Of a stretch of 64,000 bases of DNA, positions 1-8,743 are shown one piece after another. Positions within the stretch are counted from its first letter, which is position 1. Each line of letters opens with the position of its first letter. The notes beneath the pieces were generated by a model. That model was not told the origin of the DNA, searched no databases, and was given only the letters and a program-made list of their open reading frames with translations. Position numbers and translations under genes: made by a program. Source of the stretch: Sporosarcina sp. Te-1 (GTDB taxonomy: Bacteria > Bacillota > Bacilli > Bacillales_A > Planococcaceae); the NCBI RefSeq assembly GCF_017498505.1, contig NZ_CP071798.1, forward strand, positions 3,893,501-3,957,500. The letters are read 5' to 3'.

Positions 1-336
1 AAAAGGATTCGTTGCGCGGATGGCGAACCGATTATCCTCGAATCATCCTTTATGCCAAAATCGGTTGTAGTGGATAAAAAGGATTTGTTCGACATTAAGA
101 CATCTTCTCTCTATGACTTGCTGGCAACCCGATATGGTGTTTCTGTCGTCCGTGCTAAAGAAGCATTCGAACCTGTCCTCATCCGGGAAGAGGAAAGCAT
201 CCATTTGCAAACGGAAGTGGGTAAACCTGCTTTATTGCTAGAACGGACAGCATATGACACATCGAACCGACCGGTGGAGTTCTGCATTTCCATCGTCAGG
301 GGAGATAGATGCCGATTTTACACAGATCTTGTGTGA
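1..336 (+). CDS. GntR/HutC-family regulator, C-terminal part (UTRA domain)
   Basis: The reading frame is open from the first base, so the N-terminal winged helix lies outside the window. The visible 111 residues match the effector-binding UTRA fold of HutC-type GntR regulators, ending in the usual pattern of a LLLERTAYD strand, an RPVEF segment and a YRGDR-like end (here SIVRGDRCRFYTDL). Such proteins usually bind a phosphorylated sugar and release DNA. It lies 72 bases upstream of the aldolase gene, so it probably controls the operon below. The domain call is good; the ligand is unknown, though an amino-sugar phosphate fits the neighbours. Confidence 0.85.
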   Translation, partial: KRIRCADGEPIILESSFMPKSVVVDKKDLFDIKTSSLYDLLATRYGVSVVRAKEAFEPVLIREEESIHLQTEVGKPALLLERTAYDTSNRPVEFCISIVRGDRCRFYTDLV

Positions 337-408
337 AGCACTGGAGGGGTGCTTCTGCCGTTATAACTTGTACCAACAACCCTATGATAATACAAGGAGG
401 AAAACGGA

Positions 409-1251
409 ATGCCGTTAGTGACAACGAAAGAAATCATGCAGGATGCTTACGAAAACCATTATGCAATCGGAGCATTCGGCGCCCACAATCTTGAAATCAT
501 CAAATCGGTGATTGCAGGTGCTGAAGCGGAAGGTACTCCTGTCATCCTGCAAACAACGTCTAGTACATATAAATACGTCGGCATGCCGTATATGATTGCC
601 ATGGTGAAAGCGGCCGCGGAGCAGGCGAAAGTACCGGTCGCACTGCACCTCGACCACGGGGAATCGTTCCATGCCGTCATGGAGTGCCTGCGTGCAGGAT
701 ATACATCCGTCATGATTGATGGCTCGAAACTTCCGTTTGAGGACAATGTCGCGCTCGTACAACGTGTGGTTGCAGCGGCTTTGCCGATCGGAGTGCCGGT
801 CGAGGCAGAACTCGGAACAATCGGAGGAGTGGAGGACGATCTGGTCGTCGACGACAGTATGGCCATGTTCACGGATCCTCTCATGGCACGTGATTTTGTT
901 CAGCAGACGGGCATCGATTCGCTGGCACCGGCGTTTGGAACAGCGCATGGCGCTTATAAAAAGGAGCCGGAATTGCAATTCGGCCTGCTTGAGGAAATTA
1001 ACAGGGAAGTGTCCGTACCGCTCGTCATGCACGGTGCATCAGGCGTGCCGGAAGAAAGTGTGCGGAAAGCACTTCAGTATGGAATCGCGAAAGTGAATTT
1101 TTCAACGGAGCTCAAAGATCTGTTTGCGGAGGAATTAAGAGCATTTTTTAAGTTGCATCCAGAGGAGAATGACCCGCGGAAATATTTCCTGCCTGCACGT
1201 GAAGCGGTGACTGAATTGGTGAAAACAAAAATTAGGATGTTACAGGCATGA
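409..1251 (+). CDS. Class II ketose-bisphosphate aldolase (GatY/KbaY/FbaA type)
   Basis: This 280-residue protein is a zinc-dependent aldolase expected to split tagatose- or fructose-1,6-bisphosphate into DHAP and glyceraldehyde-3-phosphate. Family signatures visible in order are the zinc/catalytic stretch HLDHGE near residue 82, SVMIDGS near residue 100, AELGTIGG near 134, FGTAHGAYK near 177, the zinc-binding HGASG near 208 and the phosphate-binding KVNFSTEL near 228. An AAGGAGG ribosome-binding site precedes the ATG. Its stop overlaps the next start by four bases, so translation is coupled to the PfkB kinase. The kinase and SIS neighbours favour tagatose bisphosphate, but fructose bisphosphate cannot be excluded. 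Confidence 0.9.
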   Translation: MPLVTTKEIMQDAYENHYAIGAFGAHNLEIIKSVIAGAEAEGTPVILQTTSSTYKYVGMPYMIAMVKAAAEQAKVPVALHLDHGESFHAVMECLRAGYTSVMIDGSKLPFEDNVALVQRVVAAALPIGVPVEAELGTIGGVEDDLVVDDSMAMFTDPLMARDFVQQTGIDSLAPAFGTAHGAYKKEPELQFGLLEEINREVSVPLVMHGASGVPEESVRKALQYGIAKVNFSTELKDLFAEELRAFFKLHPEENDPRKYFLPAREAVTELVKTKIRMLQA

Positions 1252-2177
1252 TCACAACGATCACGCTGAATGCCGCAATCGATCAAATTTACCATGTCGA
1301 CCGATTTACAGCCGAAGAGGTCAACAGAGTGACAGAAGCCCAGCAGGATGCCGGCGGTAAAGGATTGAATGTGGCAAAAGTGTTGAAACAGTTAGGCGTT
1401 GAAGTGGAAGCGGGAGGGTTCCTCGGGGGAATGAACGGCGAGCGCATCCGTTCACTCGTCCGTGAAAAGGGGATACGGGATGAGTTCATTCCTATCGCGG
1501 GAGAAAGCCGTGTGTGTCTCACCATCATGGATGCGGAAACAGGGAAAGGGACTGAATTACTTGAAAGTGGCCCAGTCATCTCTGATAAGGAATGGCAGAA
1601 AATGCTCAATTGGCTAGAGAAGAAATCCAAGCGGACAAAGTGGTTTGCACTTTCTGGCAGTCTGCCGCAAGGCCTTCCTTCGGACGCATATGCCCAATTG
1701 ATCGACATCATCCAGTCAAACGGGGCTAACGCGATTCTGGATACGAGCGGAGAGGCCTTGAGACACGGAATTGAGGCAAAGCCTTTTGCTATTAAGCCGA
1801 ACGAGCAAGAGCTTGCTAATTTGCTTGGCGTCGATTCCTTATCATTGAGCCTAATGATGGAAGAAGGACACCGTCTAGTAAAAACCGGCATTCCCCATGT
1901 TTGCTTCACGCTGGGCGGAGAAGGAGCATTGATCGTGAATCGAGAAGGCTGTTTCCGAGTGCAAGCTCCAGCTGTTCCAGTCAAGAATACGGTTGGCAGC
2001 GGAGATTCGTTCATCGGTGGACTTATTCATGAATTTGCGACGTCACAAGACTGCTTTGTAGCATACAAGCGTGCCGTGGCTTGTGGTGCGGTTAACGCAG
2101 CACATATGGAGATCGGATATATCGATGCGATGGAAGTGGAACAGATGATGAAAGAAATAACGATAACGGAATTGTAA
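1248..2177 (+). CDS. PfkB-family 1-phosphofructokinase / tagatose-6-phosphate kinase
   Basis: This 309-residue sugar kinase belongs to the PfkB (ribokinase) family, LacC/FruK subgroup. It starts with the typical ITLNAAID motif, has the substrate-binding GGKGLNVAKVL motif near residue 37 and the ATP/anion-hole motif NTVGSGDSFIGG near residue 247, where the Asp is the catalytic base. It starts inside the end of the aldolase gene (ATGA overlap). With that aldolase it would convert tagatose-6-phosphate, or fructose-1-phosphate, to triose phosphates. Family assignment is firm; the exact sugar rests on context. Confidence 0.9.
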   Translation: MITTITLNAAIDQIYHVDRFTAEEVNRVTEAQQDAGGKGLNVAKVLKQLGVEVEAGGFLGGMNGERIRSLVREKGIRDEFIPIAGESRVCLTIMDAETGKGTELLESGPVISDKEWQKMLNWLEKKSKRTKWFALSGSLPQGLPSDAYAQLIDIIQSNGANAILDTSGEALRHGIEAKPFAIKPNEQELANLLGVDSLSLSLMMEEGHRLVKTGIPHVCFTLGGEGALIVNREGCFRVQAPAVPVKNTVGSGDSFIGGLIHEFATSQDCFVAYKRAVACGAVNAAHMEIGYIDAMEVEQMMKEITITEL

Positions 2178-2189
2178 TGGAGGATAAAT

Positions 2190-3206
2190 ATGCATACGTA
2201 TAATGAGATTACAAATCAGGCGGAACAGTTGCAAAAGACGTTGGACATAGTGGAACAGACAAATTTTGAAAGACTGGAAGTGGATCAAGTCATTTTCACA
2301 GGTTGCGGCACTTCTTTTTATCTGGCCTCCTCGGCAGCCAGATACTATCAGTCAGTGACTGGCCGGTTTGCTATAGCGGTGCCGGCATCTGAGCTATTTT
2401 TGCACCAATCAAGCCTCATTTTAACAGGCAAAAAATATTTGGTCGTCGGCATTTCGAGATCCGGAACGACATCGGAAATCATCATTGCGTTGGATCAATT
2501 GAAAGAAAAAGACAACATTCAAACGCTTGCGATCACTTGTAATGGTGACACGCCGATGGCTGAGATGGCGGACTACGTGATTGCACTTGATCATGTTTCA
2601 GAGCAAAGTGTCGTCATGACCCAATCCTTCAGCAACATGATGTACGCGTTGCAATTATACGCAATTAAAATGTCGCCATCTGAAGAAGACTTTGCCGAAT
2701 TGCGGAAAGTGCCAACTCTCGTATCAGCAGTCATCAAAAATGGTATGCCGAAAAAGCGAATTGCCAATGATTTGACAAAGAAACGATTTATTTTCCTTGG
2801 ATCTGGCCAATATAACGGCCTTGCGAAGGAAGCGACCTTGAAACTGAAAGAAATGACCCAGACTGAATGTGAAAGCTACTCCAGCCTTGAATTCCGTCAT
2901 GGTCCCATTTCTATCGTCGATGACTCGACCGTCGTCATCTTGCTTGCTCAACATGAAACAGCCAATTACGATCAGGCTCTCGTAACCGATATAGAGCGAC
3001 TCGGCGGTCATGTACTTGTAATCGGACCAGTTAACGCAGGCTTCCAAGCGGATCAAATCATTGAACTCGATGGGGACATCAGTGATCGCAATCGCTATGC
3101 GCTATATGTGCCGATCCTTCAGATGCTTGCATATGAGCGGGCCATCCGCCTCGGATTTAACCCAGATCAGCCACGGAATCTGACCCAAGTCGTCAAATTG
3201 GCTTAA
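2190..3206 (+). CDS. SIS-domain sugar-phosphate isomerase/deaminase (AgaS-like)
   Basis: The 338-residue protein has two SIS domains. The first carries GCGTSFYLASS near residue 33 and the phosphate-binding SRSGTTSE near residue 90; the second starts near residue 195 with FLGSGQYNGLAKEA and carries an ESYSSLEFRHGP segment typical of GlmS/AgaS/FrlB isomerases. The motif SVVMTQSF resembles AgaS, which converts galactosamine-6-phosphate to tagatose-6-phosphate plus ammonia. That reaction would feed the two preceding enzymes. FrlB-like deglycase activity is the main alternative. A GGAGG site precedes the ATG and the gap to pfkB is 12 bases. Confidence 0.8.
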   Translation: MHTYNEITNQAEQLQKTLDIVEQTNFERLEVDQVIFTGCGTSFYLASSAARYYQSVTGRFAIAVPASELFLHQSSLILTGKKYLVVGISRSGTTSEIIIALDQLKEKDNIQTLAITCNGDTPMAEMADYVIALDHVSEQSVVMTQSFSNMMYALQLYAIKMSPSEEDFAELRKVPTLVSAVIKNGMPKKRIANDLTKKRFIFLGSGQYNGLAKEATLKLKEMTQTECESYSSLEFRHGPISIVDDSTVVILLAQHETANYDQALVTDIERLGGHVLVIGPVNAGFQADQIIELDGDISDRNRYALYVPILQMLAYERAIRLGFNPDQPRNLTQVVKLA

Positions 3207-3220
3207 GGCGGAGACGGGGC

Positions 3221-4132
3221 ATGGGATACCGGCTTGTAGCAGATATCGGAGGAACAAAATTAGCGGCATCATTAATGACGACGGACGGAATTGTCATGGG
3301 TACGGTGGTGGAACCAACTGAAAAAGACGACCCCGAAAAATTGTTTACGCTATTTATCACAGCATGTGATGAATTATGCACCCGTGCCGGATTGGATCGG
3401 TCAGCTATCGAAGGGATCGCCGTTGGATTGCCTGGTATCGTGGATTGTGAAAACGGAATAGCGGTCTATCAGAATAACTTGCCGTGGCATGGGTTTCCTA
3501 TTAAAGACCGGTTAACAGAGCTCTACCCTGCTGCTGAAATTGAAATTGACAATGACGTGTATATGGCAGCATGGGGAGAGTACCGGCAACGATGTTATAA
3601 CCGTGAAACATTTGTCTATCTGACACTGAGCACGGGCATCTCTTGTGCGATCATCCACGAGGGGAAGTTCATGCGGGGAGCCGGAATGGCCGGTGAAATC
3701 GGCTTTGGCCATGTGGGGGAAGATACTCTCGAAACGCATGTGTCTGGTCCCTCGATGGAACGGAAAGGGCAATCCGTGTTTCAGAATGAAGAACTTTCGT
3801 TGAAAGCGATTCTGGATCTTTATTACAAGGAAGATGCCCGTGCTGGTGCCATCATAGAAGAAGCCGTCCGGGCATTGGCCGGGGAAGTTCATCATACATT
3901 GCTTCTTCTGGATCCGCATACAATCGTTCTAGGAGGAGGCGTATTCAATAACCATCCGTCCCTTGTCGAAGCAGTCCGCAGGGAACTTCGAAGTCACTTG
4001 CAACATCCCCTGTTCCAGGGGAAAGAGAATCGAATCGAAGCGAGCCACTTCAAAGGAGAAGCAGGCCTCTGGGGCGCTTTCCATCGGCTGGCCAGGCGGG
4101 AAAGCCGTTTAGAGATTGTCAGTGATTTATAA
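3221..4132 (+). CDS. ROK-family protein, probable sugar kinase
   Basis: This 303-residue ROK protein opens with the ATP phosphate-binding DIGGTK motif, has ENGIAVYQNNLPW near residue 78, the catalytic EIDNDVYMAAWGE segment (Asp near residue 110) and a second nucleotide-binding LGGGVF motif near residue 240. The region after GFGHVGED lacks the CxCGxxGC zinc cluster found in most bacterial ROK kinases; the stretch here reads TLETHVSGPS. It is the last gene of the operon, 14 bases after the SIS gene. It probably phosphorylates the incoming hexosamine or hexose, but with the zinc motif missing its substrate is uncertain. Confidence 0.82.
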   Translation: MGYRLVADIGGTKLAASLMTTDGIVMGTVVEPTEKDDPEKLFTLFITACDELCTRAGLDRSAIEGIAVGLPGIVDCENGIAVYQNNLPWHGFPIKDRLTELYPAAEIEIDNDVYMAAWGEYRQRCYNRETFVYLTLSTGISCAIIHEGKFMRGAGMAGEIGFGHVGEDTLETHVSGPSMERKGQSVFQNEELSLKAILDLYYKEDARAGAIIEEAVRALAGEVHHTLLLLDPHTIVLGGGVFNNHPSLVEAVRRELRSHLQHPLFQGKENRIEASHFKGEAGLWGAFHRLARRESRLEIVSDL

Positions 4133-4147
4133 AGGATTGAAAAGAAC

Positions 4148-4193
4148 GGGGCTGTCCAGAAAGTCGAAAATAATTGACTTTCTGGACAGCCCC
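4148..4193 (+). terminator. Perfect hairpin at the left end of IS copy 1
   Basis: The terminal repeat is followed at once by its own exact reverse complement, giving an 18-bp perfect stem with a 10-base loop and then a run of six T. It would act as an intrinsic terminator for the upstream ROK operon and would shield the transposase from outside transcription. In the intact copy the second arm is imperfect (TCTGTCTCAGCCCC). Confidence 0.75.
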
Positions 4194-5158
4194 TTTTTTC
4201 GTATTAAATTTACAGAACGGCCAACGGATTTCCGTTCCGAGCGGACGCTTTCCGCGGGCACGGCTTCAGCCGCTTCCCTCGCTACGCTCAGTCCAGGGTC
4301 TTCAGCTCGCGCTGTTCCCGCTGGAGTCGCCGCTCTGCACTCCAATCCAGATACTTGCCTCTACCAAAAAAGCACACAAAAAATCGTCCAATCTGGTAAA
4401 ATGAAGTCACCACAACCCATTTTAGAAAGGACGATTTTTTATGTGCAATCCGAAGATTACTACTCCACATTATACCACAGAATTTCCATTAGCCATAGAG
4501 GAAATGAAGGCAAGCCCCGTTTCCAAGCGACGTTTCTCTCCGACATTCAAACCTTACAATAATCGGCAGGGATTTGCCATCTTCGATGTGCAGGAGCTGA
4601 TTCCGGAAAACCATATAGCCCGAGTAGTCGATGAAATGGTTGAGGCCATCCCAGATGAACGGCTTTATACATATTATACAGGTGGGGGGCGAAGCTCCTA
4701 TCATCCCAAGATGATGCTGAAAGTCATTCTCTATGCCTACTCTCAGAAAATCTATTCATGCCGTGGCATCGAGAAAATGATCACGGAGAACCTGCCAGCC
4801 ATGTGGCTTGCGGCAATGGAGAGGCCGGATTTTCGTACCCTTAACGATTTCAGAGGCATCCGCATGAAGGCGATGATGGATGAATTATTTGAAACAATGA
4901 TTTTGAAACTGATCGAAGAAGGTTATATCACCATGGAGAACTACTTTTTGGATGGTACCAAGATTGAAGCCAATGCCAATAAGTATTCTTTCGTATGGAA
5001 AAAATCGACGCTTCGCTTTGAAGAGAAATTAAAGGAGAAGATCCGGACAACCCTAGCGAATATACAAGAGATTGCCCAGGCCGAGGGCCTGGAACTTGGG
5101 TCACTTCCAGAGGATCTTCCTCCACCAATTTTATTTTCGGGACTTATTGGACAGCCCC
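4148..5158 (+). mobile_element. IS1182-type element, copy 1, internally deleted
   Basis: A 1011-bp element lies between the convergent ROK and ABC-ATPase genes. Its ends are GGGGCTGTCCAGAAAGTC and, inverted, GGGGCTGTCCAATAAGTC (16 of 18 match). It is almost identical to the 2063-bp copy at 22936-24998 but lacks 1052 bases, with the junction after 5115 (equivalent to the loss of 23904-24955). No target-site duplication is visible; the flanks read AAC on the left and GTA on the right. The leader 4226-4349 is a GC-rich block also present in copy 2. The element cannot make a full transposase but keeps both ends. Confidence 0.9.
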
Positions 5159-5208
5159 GTATTTTGATTAAGTTGCAAACGCCTTGGTACGCAGTCAAAT
5201 CAGCGTAA
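4441..5208 (+). pseudogene. Truncated IS1182-type transposase
   Basis: The first about 225 codons are the same as the N-terminus of the 595-residue transposase at 23229, including the ENHIARVVDEMVEAI start of the DUF772-type domain. After the internal deletion (1052 bases, not a multiple of three) the frame is shifted and runs through the IS right end into flanking DNA. The catalytic DDE core is lost, so the product must be inactive in cis. It overlaps the end of the convergent ABC-ATPase gene by 14 bases only because of this frameshifted tail. Confidence 0.9.
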
Positions 5209-6301
5209 TTCGGTTCTCTGTTTCTTTATTGAAGAAATGGACTTTTCTCATGTCGAACGCCAACCGAATCTGCTGGCGCGGCTGCACGTGCACATCTGCG
5301 GAAAGTCGGGCAATGAACGATTGGCCAGTAATGGAGGAGTAAACCATCATCTCCGCCCCGGTCAATTCTGCTACATCGACTTCCACATCAATTATTGATT
5401 CCGGACACTCAACGAGGACTTCTTCCTTTTCGGAAATATGTTCCGGCCGGATGCCAAGGATAACTTCCGTGCCTTCGTATCCTCCCTTTTTGAGGGTCTC
5501 ATAGTACGTGTTCGGAATGGCAACGGAAACATCGCCCATGATAAAACGTCCATGTTCCACTTTTCCTGTAAAAAAGTTCATGGCAGGGGAACCGATGAAA
5601 CCGCCGACAAACACATTTGCCGGATTTTCATACACTTCTTTCGGCGTACCAATCTGCTGGATCAACCCATCCTTCATGACGACAAGACGCGTAGCCATCG
5701 TCATTGCTTCTGTCTGATCATGGGTTACGTACACGGTCGTTGTCCCGAGACGCTGATGAAGCTTCGAAATCTCAGCCCTCATTTGCACCCGTAGTTTTGC
5801 GTCCAAATTCGACAGCGGCTCGTCCATCAAGAAAAGCTTTGCATCCCGGACGATTGCCCGTCCCAGGGCCACACGTTGACGTTGTCCGCCCGACAGTGCC
5901 TTCGGTTTCCGTGTCAAGTACTCTTCCAGTCCAAGGATATCCGCAGCTTTTCGAACCCGTTCGTCAATTTCTGTTTTCGAGAATTTACGCAGCTTCAGAC
6001 CAAAAGCCATATTATCGTAGACTGTCATATGTGGATAAAGGGCATAGTTCTGGAAAACCATCGCGATATCACGGTCCTTCGGTGCGACATCGTTCATTCG
6101 TTGCCCTCCGATTCGGAGCTCCCCTTCCGAAATCTCTTCCAGCCCCGCAATCATACGCAGCGTTGTCGACTTTCCGCATCCTGAGGGACCGACGAGAACG
6201 ATGAATTCCTTTTCCTGCACATGTAGATTAAAATCTGAAACCGCCTTTGAAGAAGAATCCCCATAGTATTTCGCAACTTGATCCAATACCAACTCTTCCA
6301 T
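5195..6301 (-). CDS. Carbohydrate ABC transporter ATPase, MsmX/UgpC/MalK type
   Basis: This 368-residue ATPase energises sugar import at the membrane. It has Walker A GPSGCGKST near residue 39, the Q-loop QNYALYPHM, signature LSGGQRQRVALGRA near residue 135, Walker B LFLMDEP, and a C-terminal TOBE/MalK-like regulatory domain (IRPEH near residue 280). A longer frame begins at 6334, but the ATG at 6301 is preceded by AGGGGTGGAGAG and starts in the family position. No permease or binding-protein genes are adjacent. As with B. subtilis MsmX, it may serve several sugar importers, including one for the operon upstream. Confidence 0.92.
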   Translation of the reverse strand: MEELVLDQVAKYYGDSSSKAVSDFNLHVQEKEFIVLVGPSGCGKSTTLRMIAGLEEISEGELRIGGQRMNDVAPKDRDIAMVFQNYALYPHMTVYDNMAFGLKLRKFSKTEIDERVRKAADILGLEEYLTRKPKALSGGQRQRVALGRAIVRDAKLFLMDEPLSNLDAKLRVQMRAEISKLHQRLGTTTVYVTHDQTEAMTMATRLVVMKDGLIQQIGTPKEVYENPANVFVGGFIGSPAMNFFTGKVEHGRFIMGDVSVAIPNTYYETLKKGGYEGTEVILGIRPEHISEKEEVLVECPESIIDVEVDVAELTGAEMMVYSSITGQSFIARLSADVHVQPRQQIRLAFDMRKVHFFNKETENRITLI

Positions 6302-6410
6302 CTCTCCACCCCTTTGTCTTATGTATATTTCCATGCTACCAATATGGGGGAAGGAATGGCATGGACAACATGCACAAAAAGGCAGTCGAGTCTATTGTGC
6401 AAGCTGCCTA

Positions 6411-7292
6411 TCAACGATCGGCAAGGAGGCTTGCGAAGTAAGCGATCAACGCCCCATCGAATTTCCGTACGGCAATTCCAGTCTTTTCTTGGAACTTGGA
6501 GAGCCGATATTGAAGTGTATTTCGATGAATGTGCAGTTTTTCAGAAGTAACAGAGGCATTAAACCCATTTTCAAAGAACGTTCTAACGGTTTTCAGCAAT
6601 TCCTCGTCATGGCTGATCGGGTCGACTGCTTGGCTTTGTAGAACCGCTTGAAGATGACCAGGCAGTTCTTGAATCAACAGGGAAGGAAAAATCGATTCCA
6701 TTGTAAAGATTTGCTGGTTCGGAAGGAGGGAAAGTCCTTTGGCAAACAAGTCTTTTTCAGGTTTAAAAAATGCCGGGAAGGAATGATCTACTGGGTAAAA
6801 CTTGCCGATATACAGTTTTGTTTTAATGAAAAAATCACTCTCCAGTGCAGCTGCAAACGATAAATAATCCTCCTCTGTCTGCACATAAGCGGAGACTTTC
6901 TCGACTAAAAAAGCTAGTTGTGTACTGACGGGCACGAGTCGAAGATTGTCTTCGAAGAAAGCCTGGACGGCTTCCTCGAGCTCCCGCAATGGCGTAGCCA
7001 GCTTTTCGAAAAATAGCTGGGTAATCCGGATGTTCGTCCCATCGTGAGTTGGAATGTCGCCTTTCCCATGTAAAAACTGAATCCATTCCTCTATCATTGA
7101 ATTTCTGTTTGGACTAGCGACTTCTTTGAGAAGAGAAGAAAGCAGCGCATACTCTCGTGGAGAGACCTCTTTTTTATCGACCAGGAGCCAACGATCCCCG
7201 TATTCGAAGGCGTACTGGTGGGAATAGACGGCGGATGGCATTTCAGAACGCAATTCCATGGAAGTGAATAATGTCATTAACTGGGCAAGCAT
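6411..7292 (-). CDS. PucR/CdaR-type transcriptional regulator
   Basis: The 293-residue protein ends in a helix-turn-helix of the PucR C-terminal type: FFENGFNASVTSEKLHIHRNTLQYRLSKF, here spread over about residues 240-270, with the characteristic HRNTLQYR core. The upstream part is a variable sensory region without recognised motifs. The ATG at 7292 has AAGGAG ten bases upstream; a GTG at 7301 is too close to that site. It is 109 bases upstream of the ABC-ATPase gene on the same strand and probably controls it. The effector is unknown. Confidence 0.8.
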   Translation of the reverse strand: MLAQLMTLFTSMELRSEMPSAVYSHQYAFEYGDRWLLVDKKEVSPREYALLSSLLKEVASPNRNSMIEEWIQFLHGKGDIPTHDGTNIRITQLFFEKLATPLRELEEAVQAFFEDNLRLVPVSTQLAFLVEKVSAYVQTEEDYLSFAAALESDFFIKTKLYIGKFYPVDHSFPAFFKPEKDLFAKGLSLLPNQQIFTMESIFPSLLIQELPGHLQAVLQSQAVDPISHDEELLKTVRTFFENGFNASVTSEKLHIHRNTLQYRLSKFQEKTGIAVRKFDGALIAYFASLLADR

Positions 7293-7441
7293 ACGCTTCA
7301 CACTCCTTCAAGACGAGGTATTGCTTTTATTATAGTACGAAGATAAGAGAGGAAGTAAGGTTTATGAAAATTCCTATGATGCTATTAGGTTGTAAATGTA
7401 GATAAAGTAAATGGGGGAGGTACCCAAGAGGATGGCACAAA

Positions 7442-7484
7442 AATAAAAACCAGCAGGCTCCCAACTTCGAGGGTCTGCTGGTCT
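7442..7484 (-). terminator. Intrinsic terminator after the 7488-8648 gene
   Basis: Read on the minus strand, ACCAGCAG pairs with CTGCTGGT around an inner CCTC/GGG pairing and is followed by TTTTTATTTTT. Confidence 0.85.
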
Positions 7485-7487
7485 GCT

Positions 7488-8648
7488 TCACCGTACAAAA
7501 AAGTCATAAGCCGCCACGCGTTTTCCTTTCTCTTTGACAAGTTGAAACATTTCCTCTAAACCAGACACCGGCAATTCATTTGTGCGCTTGCCTGATGCCA
7601 AGTCATACGTGTCAATTACATGCGATTGTGAATTCGCGTCATAGCGGAACACAAAGAGATTGCCTTCTTGGAAAAAAGTCTGCTCTGCCATGTAAGGGGA
7701 GGCCTCCTCGATTCCCTTGATTGCAAAGGAAGCCATTGTCTCTCCCGTTTCTGTATTATATCGATGTACTTCGCCCAATCCGTCCACATAGTACAAGGTG
7801 CCATCATAGATGGTTGAAGCGTTGCGCAGATTAAAGGGAATTCGCAAACGGTAATCATCAGCATCTGAATAGGTCAGAAAGGGAAGCGTTCTAATTTCGC
7901 CTGTTTGTTCGTCAACTTCATAAATGGCGGCTGTTAGTTTTTCGGTATCGCTCATGAGCAAATAATACTTGCCCTCTTCTTTCATGATGGAAGAGAGGCC
8001 GAGCCGTTCGCCCAAAGCACCGAGAGACGCGACCTTCTCAATGGCCACTTCCTTTTCGAGCGGCATCCGTTGTAACGAAACATCCTCCGGTTCACCCGTC
8101 ACCATGAACAGTTCCCCATCATCGATGCCGGACATATGTAAATAGTAGGGGATGTGAATGGTATCGAAACCATCTTGATTGCCGACCCGGATATTGGATT
8201 GGTACCCGCCGTCTTCCGTGAACCCTGAGTTATTCACACTGTAGAAAAGACTGTTGTGAAAACCGGTCACTTCGCCGGTATGCTCCTCCGTTGGCATATC
8301 AAAGCTCTCCAGGCCGCTAGGGTCGATTAGAAAGACTTGATTCCGGTCTTCCATGTACAAAGTATCTCCGGATGCATACACACTTCCTAATTCCAATCCA
8401 TTCATCTTGAAAAGATCCGTCTTCCCGGCTGAATCGATGAATACGGCAAAACTAAGTCCATCCCGATTCATATCCTGATCCGCGGTTGTGGAAAAATAGA
8501 GGATTGCCTCGGTATCCTGTGCTAACTCAGGCGTTACAGTTTCCAATGAAAGAGTCTCGACAGATGGCTGGCGATTGAAGATAAAAAACAAAACAAATCC
8601 AATAACGACCAGAAAAACAACACCCATCCATATCCATTTCTTCGTCAT
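7488..8648 (-). CDS. Unrecognised membrane-anchored extracytoplasmic protein
   Basis: I do not recognise this 386-residue protein. Residues 5-24 form one hydrophobic segment (WIWMGVVFLVVIGFVLFFIF) after two lysines, so it is probably anchored by its N-terminus with the rest outside. The remainder is rich in short strands with repeated elements such as LYYVDGLGEVHRYNTETGE and LASGKRTNELPVSG, which suggests a beta-propeller-like fold. There are no cysteines forming a lipobox and no catalytic motif. The start has AAGGAGGGG upstream. It is followed by its own terminator and appears to be transcribed separately from the papain-like gene behind it. Confidence 0.6.
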   Translation of the reverse strand: MTKKWIWMGVVFLVVIGFVLFFIFNRQPSVETLSLETVTPELAQDTEAILYFSTTADQDMNRDGLSFAVFIDSAGKTDLFKMNGLELGSVYASGDTLYMEDRNQVFLIDPSGLESFDMPTEEHTGEVTGFHNSLFYSVNNSGFTEDGGYQSNIRVGNQDGFDTIHIPYYLHMSGIDDGELFMVTGEPEDVSLQRMPLEKEVAIEKVASLGALGERLGLSSIMKEEGKYYLLMSDTEKLTAAIYEVDEQTGEIRTLPFLTYSDADDYRLRIPFNLRNASTIYDGTLYYVDGLGEVHRYNTETGETMASFAIKGIEEASPYMAEQTFFQEGNLFVFRYDANSQSHVIDTYDLASGKRTNELPVSGLEEMFQLVKEKGKRVAAYDFFVR

Positions 8649-8676
8649 ACTTCATCCCCTCCTTGAAGAGCGCAGA

Positions 8677-8703
8677 ACTAAGCAGACAGTAAGTCTGCTT
8701 AGT
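8677..8703. repeat. Perfect inverted repeat between two minus-strand genes
   Basis: ACTAAGCAGA and its exact complement flank a seven-base loop. It lies in the 95-base gap after the papain-like gene. There is no T run on the minus strand, so it may be a weak terminator, an mRNA-stabilising hairpin or a protein site. Confidence 0.6.
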
Positions 8704-8743
8704 CCGGCCCTGTATGAATCAAAATGCTTTTGGCTGCAGTACC

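Noticed and set aside
415..1032. Long minus-strand frame inside the aldolase gene
   Set aside because: Shadow frame of a well-conserved gene; no ribosome-binding site and composition not protein-like.
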